A DNA stretch of 64,000 nucleotides from Zoroaster sp. YZ-2022 (lineage: Eukaryota; Echinodermata; Asteroidea; Forcipulatida; Zoroasteridae): positions 44,273,694 through 44,337,693 of the forward strand of contig CM055821.1 in the NCBI GenBank assembly GCA_029582265.1, in the 5' to 3' direction. The notes beneath the pieces were generated by a model. It was not told the origin of the DNA. It did not search any database and worked only from the letters and a program-made list of their open reading frames with translations. This document shows, one piece after another, positions 12,701 through 24,700 of this stretch; the stretch's first letter is position 1, and every line of letters starts with the position of its first letter. The translations under genes were made by a program, and so were the position numbers.

Positions 12701-15700
12701 ATATCCAATTACTACGTGCGGAAATGGCACGTGATACTGGGTCCTGAATAACCATGAACTACAGCGTACATGCACATTGCATGCATTGCACACACAGTCT
12801 ACAGCTGACCGCACGGACCATGAACAGGCAGCGACACTCGTGTCAGCTCAAACACGCATTACCACTATTGACGGAACAGGTATACAATTACAAATGACTG
12901 GTACACAGGCAAATGAACGTCCCCTATTGGTTGAATGACCCGATTTCTACAACGCTTTCAAAAGGAATAATTAGCTTCGGAGTATATATTCATTCACGTT
13001 CTCAATAAAAAGGTATCGACTTCTATTGTGTCTCTTTCAATACATTTTGACTCGAACGCAACACAATGACCCCCTTTGTGGCATCCGGCGGGCCTCTGTG
13101 TGTGCGGCTTATACATGGTGCGGCTTATATGTTGACGCATGAATCTTGTTTTGGTGATTTTGGGGTAGTGCGGCTTATACACCGCGCGGCTTATATTCCG
13201 GAAATTACGGTACATGGCCAGGGACCCTCGCATGCATGCGTGGAACAATAAACAGTGTCCACTGACCCAAGCACTGACCTTGCAATCACTACAACAAACA
13301 TGGATGTACATGTACCATGGAAAGGCAAGTATGCCTAATAACCTCAATCCTCCAAAATCCTTCACTTTAGCAAAGAGCATGTAGCATGTAACCTCAATCC
13401 TTCAAAATCCTTCACTTTAGCAAAGAGGATTTTGGAGGTTTTGGGAGGGTTAGGGTTAAGGAGGGCCTGACATTACACAGACCTGTGAATTTGGGTCATA
13501 GGATGTAACACTGATAAGTCTCCAATAAAGAGCATAATGATTAAGAGTGCTCGAGACCACCTATTCTCGACGACACTTGCTAGTTCCAGATTTAAAGGGA
13601 ATGCAAACTAGATGCGAATCGGCTACAGTAGAGTGTGTTTTACGGCGCACTACGCATTAAACGTGTGTGTAAATTACAGTTATTGCACATGCCGGCAAAT
13701 CACCCAGAAAGCACTGGTTCTTTTTTAGAGACCTTGCATGTCACTCGTTGGAAAACAACGTCATGAGTGGCCCAAATACATTGTTCTCTGGAGTACAATG
13801 CTGTGGACTATGTTAATACACCACTGGCACACTTCATGTAGGTAACAGACATCTGGTATGACACATAACTGAGTGAGTGCCCATAACATGTCTCCCACAA
13901 ATCCACTTTTACAAACATCATCAATTGCCTTGGCGATGGCAACTTTTACAATTAGTACATGGATTAAGAACCCCGGCATTGATTGTATGTAGTGGGATTA
14001 CTTGCCTGTATGATAGTGTTAACGTTGCTAATCATGCTCACAATATCCGAGGATGTAAGTTCAGCTGATAGAATGTCCTTCTCCATCTCAACCAGAGAAT
14101 TCAGGAACTCATGGATTCCCGAAACCTGCACAGAAAATTCCACATTTATCATAAGGCTGCAGTCAATATCCATGCATCTCTGTCAGGCAGTGGCCATCTT
14201 TGTCTGATTCCCTGTACGATTATGAAGAGGAAACACTATGCATACAAGCATAGCTGCCAACATTTCAAAATTCCAATTCGTAATGAAACCAACCAAGAGT
14301 GGGGTGCCATGGTCGAGCAGTTTAGTGCATCGGATTTGTGTTCTGATGGCTGAGTTGTCAGAGTGTGTGGGTTCGAATCCTTGCCGCGACCATGGTGCTT
14401 GTGTCCTTGAGCAAGACACTTTACCATAATTGCTGCGAGGGCCGAATTGAACCCAGCCACTGGGGATGCACAAGCCAGTGCATGCTTAGTGCCGGTCCCA
14501 AGCCCGGATAAATGGGAGGGTTGCGTCAGGAAGGGCATCCGGCGTAAAAACCTATGCCAAATAAAATATGCGGATCATGATCCGCTGTGGCGACCCCTAA
14601 CGGGAGCAGCCGAAAGAGGAAGAAGAAGAATGAAACCAACCTAGACATAACAATTTGTATGAAAACTAAAATGATAGTCAAGATGACTAATTGCAAATAA
14701 ATCACACAACTTACTACATGTATGTACGTAAATCACTATTTCTTGGTGTAAAACTGTCCTTTGGTTTTTGAAGCCATCTTACACGATTCAACACTAAATA
14801 CAAAGCGAATGCTAAACCTTGTCTCACTTCCAATTGCACGTTTACACAGTAGCGGGCGCCATGATGAAACTGTAGGCTCTTCGCTGGTTCCTGTTCATTA
14901 GCCATTACTACATCGCACAAATTGGTATCCCGACAAACAAGGTATCCCGACAAACAAGGTATCGATACTACGCTAATTGACATCCATAATACTTTTCGGT
15001 AATTCAGAACTTATTTATTATAGCACACTACACGTACGAAAATATTCGGTATGGGTACCGATTCTGATTTTTATGATCGTTATATGTGATTTTACCTGAA
15101 TGCTCATAAAATTGTACTTTATCAAGGTTTTTTTTTCTTGTTGGGCAGAAAACTTGAAATTCGTAATTTTTAAAGAGCAATTCGTACTTTCGTAATTCCT
15201 AAAAAAAATCGTAATAATTACGATAAATTCGTAATAGTTGGCAGCTACGTACAAGGTACCAGACCATTTTTCATACATGTACAGCGGGCAAACATTGTAC
15301 ATCAATGCAATTATAGTAAACAGTCATGGAATTTACCAATTTCATGAGGAAAAAGTTTGGATGCAAAGTCTGAAACCAATACTGCAACCCTATTGAACAG
15401 CGTTTAATTACCTCTCTGTAGAAGACATCTTGTTGGGTAAGGCCAGCCGGGGTGTGTTTGTGACCACGTTTCTCAAGCACTTTACTGATGGCTCCGTCCA
15501 CAAGGTTGGGGTACCTGACCAAATGGAAACAATATCAAGGGAAACTGTAAACGATGTGCCTTCACTGACAAGCAAGCAGGATTAGTGATTTGCATTATCA
15601 GATTGACTGGATATCAGATCACTGATAGACGAAAGATATGGGAAAATTTTCTATTTTGGTAACCATTACAAAAAATATTGGATTACAAAATACAATAATG

Positions 15701-18700
15701 TGTAACAAGAACATTTATGTAATAAAGCTGCAACTATACATAGGAGGGTTAAATATAACAAAAGTTAAGTATAACAAAAAACATCATTAGGTAAAACTTG
15801 TAGCTTTGCATGGTGAGGATGATAAGTAAGACTAATTGCGGTGACACCATGTGGAATCTCAATTGAGTAGTAATTAGTTCTGAAAAGAACTGGAGGTACA
15901 ACTCGACGTTTCGATCAGTATGCTCTGATCCTCATTCTCCTGAGGACGATCAGAGCATACTGATCGAAACGTCGAGTTGTACCTCCAGTTCTTTTCAGAA
16001 CTATTTACTACTCAATTGAGATTCCACATGGTGTCACCGCAATTAGTCTTACTTAAAAAACATCATTGATAAAAATCCTGCTAGGTTTGAAACATAAGGC
16101 CACTCACTCTAACTTTGAAAAAAAGGTAAATAAAGGAAATAACAGTGGGTATTAAAACATAGAATAATCAAGGAAATATTTATCATAGGTAAAATGTCAA
16201 AATGTGAACGAATACAATGAGAATCAAGAAAGAAAAGTAGATTTTTTATTGTATCAATCTTAATGATCAATTAAACATTTTAACCATTAATCAAAAGAAT
16301 GTAAAGATATCATTTACCTTTTCAGATATTTTGCTTTTGAAGATTTTTTTATTTTGTTCTTTGTTGAAAAGCACTCTGGAGGTATATGCTTTGATAGAAA
16401 TATTTAACTCTCCTACTATAGCTGAACTTTAGTGACAAGTAGCTATAGTGGTCAAAATCAGTCAACTGACTCTTGACTGTTGACCTAAATGTGCACACAG
16501 GGGCATTTTTGACTGGTTTTTACTGTCATTTTGACCACCCTCAACAATACAAGACAATGCTTTTACCAGTCAAAAACAGTTGACTCATTTTAACCTGTAC
16601 ACGTAAGGTTTGAGAGTGTTTGACTTTTAAGTGCACTAAATATACCTTGGCAAGTACATTTTGACTGATTTTTACCCTTGCAGTCAAAGAAGGGTTAATG
16701 ATCAACACCTTTTCCAGCAAGTATACTTTAGGTAATATCGCTATTGTTTCAAATTTGGCCAATGATAACATGGTGTATACTGTCTATAAAATCAAGTAAT
16801 TACATAGTATGGTAGTTGCGAAGAGCCATTGCAGCGGCTAACTTCTCCGCATGTTCACATAACAACAGATGGGTAGTCAGGGGGCACTCTCGGACCACCA
16901 CTGAGTGAAGCTAGTGAACAAAAAACAAGGGCAATCTTTGTTAAGGATGGTTAATCAGCAGAACCTCTTACCATTTTCAGATGCACAGAATTCTGTCAAG
17001 GGTAAGGTACGACATTGGTAATGTTGGCAAAACTGCTTCTATGAGTATGCTTACTCTCTTTGAATCAAGATATACATTGACCCTAACTCCCTAGACAACA
17101 AAGGCAGTTGGAGGATTTTGAAGGATTTTTATTGTTCAGTAACAATGCTTAGGGAGTTAGGGTTAAAGGGAAGGTACAGCATTGGTTATGTTGGCCAAAC
17201 TGCTTCTATGAGTATGCTTACTCTCTTTGAATCAAGATATACATTGAAGGGAAGGTACAACATTGGTAATGTTGGCTAAACTGCTTCTATGAGTATGCTT
17301 ACTCTCTTTGAATCAAGACATACATTAAAGGAAAGGTACAACATTGGTAATGTTGGCAAAACTGCTTCTATGATTATGCTTACTCTCTTTGAATCAAGAT
17401 ATACATTAAAGGGAAGGTACAACATTGGTAATGTTGGCAAAACTGCTTCTATGAGTATGCTTACTCTCTTTGAATCAAGTTATACATTCAAGGGTGGGTA
17501 CAACATTGGTAATGTTGGCAAAACTGCTTCTATGAGTATGCTTACTCTCTTTGAATCAAGATATACATTCAAGGGAAGGTACAACATTGGTAATGTTGGC
17601 TAAACTGCTTCTATGAGTATGCTTACTCTCTTTGAATCAAGACATACATTAAAGGAAAGGTACAACATTGGTAATGTTGGCAAAACTGCTTCTATGATTA
17701 TGCTTACTCTCTTTGAATCAAGATATACATTAAAGGGAAGGTACAACATTGGTAATGTTGGCAAAACTGCTTCTATGAGTATGCTTACTCTCTTTGAATC
17801 AAGTTATACATTCAAGGGTGGGTACAACATTGGTAATGTTGGCAAAACTGCTTCTATGAGTATGCTTACTTTCAACAACCAACCTGTGAATGTTTCAGCT
17901 CAATGCAGATTTTGTTGTCATCTGAAAATGCACATATTTGTGTTTTCTCTGAAATGAGAGCACTTCAGACAGAATCATGATTGGTTACCTTCACCAACTT
18001 CACATCAAGTTAGCTTTCGGATAATATTTCGGTCATTTTGTAATCATGTATTTACCAATGTTGTACCTTACCTTTTAATAATAAAGTCCTCCCCTACTCT
18101 TAAGAGAACCTTGTGGTCAGGTCAAGCATGCCAATGACCTCACCTTCAGCTCAGAAAAACAAGCCCACTATCATCTTGAATTTGCTACCAAACATACGTC
18201 AATAACTTGTGATTTAAGACTTTTATTGGGTGAAATAAAAAGACAATTTCTATTGATTCGCATTGTGCAAAGTCATGTTTGAGGGCCTGTATTGTAACAG
18301 TAGTCGCGGCTACGTCAGACTCATTAAGGAGATTGGGTCACATATTGATTATAGCTGATGAACTTGCATTTGTTTATGGTGTAAACCGAGGACTTATAAC
18401 AAAGGGGAACAATGGGTCATTGAGTTGCCGGTTACTGTTTGCAAATGTTCTGGTTGATAAACGTGATCAAATGGGAAATGCCTAAAAAAAAGTTTGCGTC
18501 CAACAACAAAGGGAACAATAGAGGTCAACAATAGGAGGGTCCTCAGTTTACACCATAAACAAACATGCGTGTGTGTTGTTTATTCATGTCTGTGGGTGGC
18601 ACCTGTGGGTGGCACCTGTTTATTCATGTCTGTGGGTGGCACCTGTGGGTGGCACCTGTGGGTGGCACCTGTTTATTCATGTCTGTGGGTGGCACCTGTG

Positions 18701-21700
18701 GGTGGCACCTGTTTATTCATGTCTGTGGGTGGCACCTGTGGGTGGCACCTGTTTATTCATGTCTGTGGGTGGCACCTGTGGGTGGCACCTGTTTATTCAT
18801 GTCTGTGGGTGGCACCTGTGGGTGGCACCTGTTTATTCATGTCTGTGGGTGGCACCTGTGGGTGGCACCTGTTTATTCATGTCTGTGGATGGCACATGCA
18901 GATCCATGTACACACTGTCACATTTCTACGCCAGTTGTCACAGACTGGTCACATTTCCCCAAAAAGAACACGCCCTGTTTGATTTGGGTTGATTGAACTC
19001 ACCCTGTCCCAGACCCCGACATTCTGAAGGAAGGACAGCAAGTGATTGTGTGCCTTCATCTTATCTTCAAGCTGATGTAGAAGAATCAGTGAGCTGGTAG
19101 TGGATGCAGAGTCTGAAAGAAAGAAGAGCAAAATACCACACCGACGTTAGAAAGCTTTAAAAATTCTCCTCAAACCAAAAGGAATTGACATTTTCTGTAT
19201 GCAACTACGCCAAGCCTCTACGGTAACCTGTACACACAACACATAGGGCATTATTTACGCAAAGTACATTTTACACAAACAGATCAGCATCTGCTGGAAC
19301 TGGTGGCTTTTGATATGTCGATACCTCAAGTTTGTTTGCATTTCTAAAGAAATGGAGAGATAATAAATTCAGACACCAGACCAACCTTGGGGGATAGACT
19401 CAGCCCATCGAGGATCAGAGGCAGGGAAGTCATCAATGACTTCTTGACTGAGCTTAGTGACGGCTAAGTCAATGGGCGACCCCGTCTCCATGGTAGACGT
19501 GGCTGATGCTGGGAACAGCTCCTCGACAATTGCCTCAGCTTGGCTCTAGAGATGGAAAGAGAAGAATTTACTAATCTCATCAATAATTAATAATACAACG
19601 CACTTAAGTGGGATCGTACACCTTAACTACCTGATGTGTATCTTACTGAATGACTGAATTATATCTTAAAACTTTGACGAGTACAATTTTTAGTTTTTGT
19701 CTTAACTGAAGAATGTTGACCGGTAATTTTTGTCTGAGTCAAGTCAGTAAAACTCAGTAGCTTTGCAAGGTGAATGGGATAAGACTGTTTGCGGTGATCC
19801 CATATTAAAATGTTCCCTTTTGTGTAGCAAGTGGTTCTGAAAAGAACCAGTTGGTTACAACCCAAGTCAAGCAAGTCAAGTCACTAGTGCGGGCGAGTGG
19901 ATGGAATGCAGCAGAAAGCAATTCCTGTTTCTATATAGAATGACTTTATTGAATTATTCAAGCAGTGGAATTGCATCGATAGGCCGATATCGCCGTGTAC
20001 AGACGGACCTTAAAATGGCGCCACAAAATGCCCCAAACTCAGAGCTCGAGTGCATTGCACCACTAGAGGGCTACGTTGTTTCCACAAAGCCTACAGAGAC
20101 TTTGAAACCCTTGTCAACATTTCTATGAGGACAATCCCTGTACGAAATGATTTAACCACATCATGCATGACTCACTAAGTTCTGTCTGCATGCTTGGAGG
20201 AACGCCGCCTTAAGCCCTTGTGTCTTGTCATCTCCATACACGCTGATGTCCTGGGCCTGGGTGGGCGAACCCATGATAGATGACTGATCAAGGCGAAGAC
20301 TCTGATCGGCCAGGGAGACATCTTGGATGAAACTAGGCTCATGCTGGGTGGTGTTAATGGTTACCAGACCGTGGTTATTGGAGAAGAACAGAGTGGTGCT
20401 ATCACAGCTTCCTGTGCAGAGAATACATAATTCAAAATAAAGATTTGTAATGAGGTGGAATGTTTTTATGACATCATTCGCTGTCCGTGCTTTGGGAGTC
20501 TTTTGAGACACCAGATGGCAGTATATTTACTGATTCTTTTCCCGTCGTTCTGAAAAGCGTGCGGATGCTCATAACGTAAATAATAGGAAAAGGACTGGTT
20601 AATCTGCTGCCGCCAGCATTTCCCATTATATTAATCTTTGTAGGACACCATCTACTCTTGACAATGAACAGGTGAGCTAAGTTTATCATAAGAAATTTAT
20701 GCTATTTAAAAATGGCTGCATACCTGCGCCCAGAATACCATCCCCTGGTTGACTGAAGTTCACACTGTCAAAAGAACCAGTACTCTCAGTAATCCCTGAA
20801 AGAAAAAACAACAAAATATCTCCATAACAAAAACAAATTGACATATAACCCTGTTCCTTCAATGGCTTCAAATTCAGTTCAGTGAGATTGATCATGATTA
20901 CAATGTCGACACTGACGTAATCGCCTTGCTTATCAACTTGGCCACAGAATGCAATTACCTGTCCAAACTTTAGCACTGTACTGAAGTGGGGAAGTGCATG
21001 TAGTGCATAGAACATGAGATACAAAAATAACAGAATGTGTTATTCTTACCTAAGTCTTTCAATTCCATAGACATTAAATTTTATGAGCTTCATATACTTA
21101 CAGGATTATAACACACCTCAACAAATTAAAATTGCCACTAACAAAATTTTATTTAACCCTAACCCCTAGCTATTTAGGCTAAGAACCTTCCTGAATCTGC
21201 CAAAATTCAACACCATGCAGTAACACTAGCACCCAACTGTTGGACTTGGCTGGAATTGGGACACCCGGCCCCATGCAAAGTATCCCTGTCTGGGCTATAC
21301 AGTACTGAGTCTATCAAAATACAATAAACCCTGCTGTTGGAGTTTGAGTGGTTTGGGGTGGTTAGGGTTAATGAGTGAATTTTTGATTACAAGACAGAAA
21401 AACTCTATCATAAAATAAAAAAATAAGATATTTATTAATACCTGTGCAGCAAATGACCATTTTCCTTGAGTAGACGTGGCATGCGCTGTTGCTAGTACCG
21501 GATCCCAAGAGGTGGTAGTCTAACAATGACTCCTCTTCTGAAATCTTCAAGAGAAAAGGAATCAGGCATTCTGACCATCACATTCAAATCCACAATTTTT
21601 TATTTTTTTATTTTTTTTTGCAAAATGTATAATTTGAAGGCACATTTTGTGAAAATCAAGAAGTGTTTTTGAATGACTGCTGCATAAGTAACATACATGT

Positions 21701-24700
21701 ATTATGTCCATGTACCGTGCATAATATCATAACTACAGGTTCATGGGCTTATAATGCAGCAGTCATGGTAATGGCATCTGGTGTGCCCTGTTATCTAGGC
21801 CAACACGTGCTCGTGAGGTATTATTTTCCAGTCACTGAGTTCATCTGAGTTCATCTAAAACTATCAGTTCGGGATTCAATGTCAAGCCGCAAGCCTGCTC
21901 TGATCATGACGAACATAATCCCTTTAATGTAAATGCATATTTCATGAGAGATTTAAAATCAAGAAATATGTCTACAGAAGGAACTGTAACAGGTTCAGCT
22001 GAATTAGTAGTCACATTTCATGGTATCATGGCTATATCTTTACCTGATACCTGGCAGATAATGACATCATCTTGAATGTCTTGATTTGGTCAGGATTTCC
22101 ACCGGAGTCCGAGACCAATGGGACGATCGCTGCAAAGGTATAATACCAATTGTTCTGATTAACCGACCAATAACAGTGTGCCAGCCTGCTGTCATCTATT
22201 ACCTCTATACCATGACATTGTACTCCAAATGTGCGCACGCACAACAAGAATCGTAAACTAGACGCGGGCGAACCATCAACTGTTTGGAGAATGCGCTTTA
22301 CGCTAAGGTGCGCCTGTGAGATACAGTTCTCTCACAGGCTGTTTAAGTCTCCCAGACTGCACGGCTTCTTTTTGAGACCTTGCGCGTCAGTCTGTGGAAC
22401 AATATGTCATGAATGGCCCAAAACCATTGTTCTTGGAGTGCTGTGCCGTGACCTAGGTTGGTACACGAGTGGCACACCTCATGTAGTTAATAGACTTCTG
22501 GTAACTCTCACTACCTCTTCGGCTATTTTCAGCATAATTTGGAAAGTAGTCCTGAGACTTGCCTATTAAACTAACTGATAACAGCAATTTATGAAAAATT
22601 GTGGGGGGTGGGGGGGGGGGTTGTGCCACCTTATGTCACCACCTCACAAGATTCAGTAAAAAGCACTAACAAGCTGCCATCACTCAGGCATACCATTTCT
22701 GGGCTAAATAATTCATCTTGCAAACAGAAATTCCCATTAAAGTGAGAGAAGAGAGAAAAATAACCTTAAAACAAGTAGTCGTTCTTTCAGAGATATTTAT
22801 CACACACTGCGGACAAATATTTAGTTTCTCTGTTAACTTACCAAGAGCATAATGCAACACTGGGTTGGAACTCGATGTGTTTGCTGCAGCAACAAGAAGA
22901 AGGGCACAATTACTGAAAGCAGAAAAAAACAATATTTCTTATACCTTTACGGAATTAATCTCCCAGTAGGGAGGGTAACAGAAAAAAAAAAATCACCAAA
23001 AAACCCACCACCAATTGAGGGCGCCCTCCTACTAGGATGTCGCCCTTTTAAAATTATTTTCATAATCTACTCTGTACAGTGTACATGGACTAACAATATG
23101 CAAGCTGGCATCGATGATTCCTGGCTCATTTAGGGAGGAGGGCCAAATTCGTGGTACAGCCAAGCCTTTGAGAAGCCCTGGCAGACCCTCTGGCAGACCC
23201 ATGCTACCTTGCCTCCTAATGTCTTTTTTGAGTCCTAATCCTGTAACAATACATTACCTGCCAATCAACATAACCTGGGCTTCTGGATGGCCTAGCCCAC
23301 TTACAAAAGACAGATTAGGAGGCCAGGTAGCCTGGGCCTAGCCAGGCTTCTCAAAGGCTTGGCTGTACCTGGACTTTGGCCCTCCTCCCTTAGGCATCGT
23401 GCAGTTTGGACTGTGGGAAATTTCCAGATAAGGGCTGGAAGCGAGGTACAGTGCAGTATATGCACTACTGGAAAACAAATGCATATGTCAAAATACTGCC
23501 GCTGTACTGCTTACATGTTTTGTTTGTTTTTATTTATTTTTGTTACCCTCGGGAACTGTGATTTTGCAGCGACAATTTTGTTTTTATTTTCTCCAAAATC
23601 TGATTTATAAATCTGAAATACAATTAAGTATATTATACAATAATGCACTTTTGAGATTCCATAGGTGCCACCATTTTGTCAAAAAAAGACAATCTGTATT
23701 TCTATTATATAATAAAAATTTACTTTCTTAACCCTCCTGCTACTACAAGAGTCAAAATCAGTCAAAATGTTGATATACTTGCCAAGGTATATCTAGTGCA
23801 CTTAAAAAGTCGAACACTGTCAAACCTTTCATGTAGTAAGTACATTTACAGGTCAAAATGAGTTGACCATTTTTAACTGGTAAAAGCATTTTCTTGTATT
23901 GTTGAGGGTGGTCAAAATGACAGTAAAAACCAGTCAAAAATGCCCCTGTGTTGCACATTTGGGTCAACAGTAAAAACAGGCAGTTGACCGATTTTGACCT
24001 CTATAGCTACGTCCCACCAAAGTGCAGCTATAGAAGGAGGGTTTTGTAATTTGATATTACCTCAGGATTTGCACATCCAGCATCCACACTCTAAGACTGT
24101 CAACAGATGAAGATCCCTATAAATAAAAAGACAATATATCAACAAAATAATAATACAATATGCAACTTTCACTTTGTCTGTTAATTTCTCAAATCAATGT
24201 CAATTTCTTTCTGTAGTCACATGAATGCAAAATATTCAAGGGACTGTACAAAATGGGTTATGTTGGCAAAACTGCTTCTATGCTACATGAAGGTTTCAGC
24301 TTATTATGTTGTGTTATTTATAAGAAAATAGCGAAAAAGCATGCAAATGTTTTGATCAAAAAAGACAAACTTTTACACCAAAGTTTCATGTAAAACTGTG
24401 TCAATTTATGTTTTTTAATAATAATATAATAATAATAATTAAAATAATTTGTAGTGCGCACATATCCACCCTGCTGGGCGCTCAAGGCGCGGAAACAAAG
24501 AAAAACATGAATACAAACAATATACAATGAGAGCATAGGAAAAAAAATTATGTACCGAGATACATAAGATGAGTTTTAAGCAGCGACTTAAATCTAGTTA
24601 TACTATGACAAGATTTGAGTTTAGTTGGAAGATGATTCCAGAATAACAAAGATGCACTTTCCCTTTAAAGCTCATACCACTTCTAGTTAATAAGCGCCAA

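Larger units (their letters stand above)
9610..13455. mobile_element. TTAA element, family C, swollen by satellite
   Basis: TTAA at 9606-9609 and 13456-13459, with ends CCCTAACTCCC and GGGAGGGTTAGGG. The non-repetitive right part (12150-12215 and 13211-13455) matches, in reverse orientation, the compact 589-bp copy at 25901-26489. Its bulk is the 44-bp array plus a nested TIR element. It lies in NUP133 intron 19. Confidence 0.75.
17000..18074. mobile_element. TTAA element, family B, swollen by 81-bp array
   Basis: Left end ggtaaggtacgacattgg after TCAA; right end aatgttgtaccttacc(tt) before TTAA at 18075. The right 200 bp match the compact 245-bp copy at 51970-52214. The left terminal segment is amplified. 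Confidence 0.75.

Noticed and set aside
9606..13460. Interstitial telomere repeats (taaccctaac words)
   Set aside because: Only isolated ccctaa words at element ends; the period is 44 bp, not 6.
17289..17957. Two 104-114-residue frames of repeated [20 protein letters not shown]
   Set aside because: Translations of the 81-bp array; the non-amplified relative at 51970 does not keep the frame.
18494..18996. Frames rich in Cys-Gly-Trp-His repeats
   Set aside because: All three frames of a 40-bp minisatellite are open; an artefact of composition.
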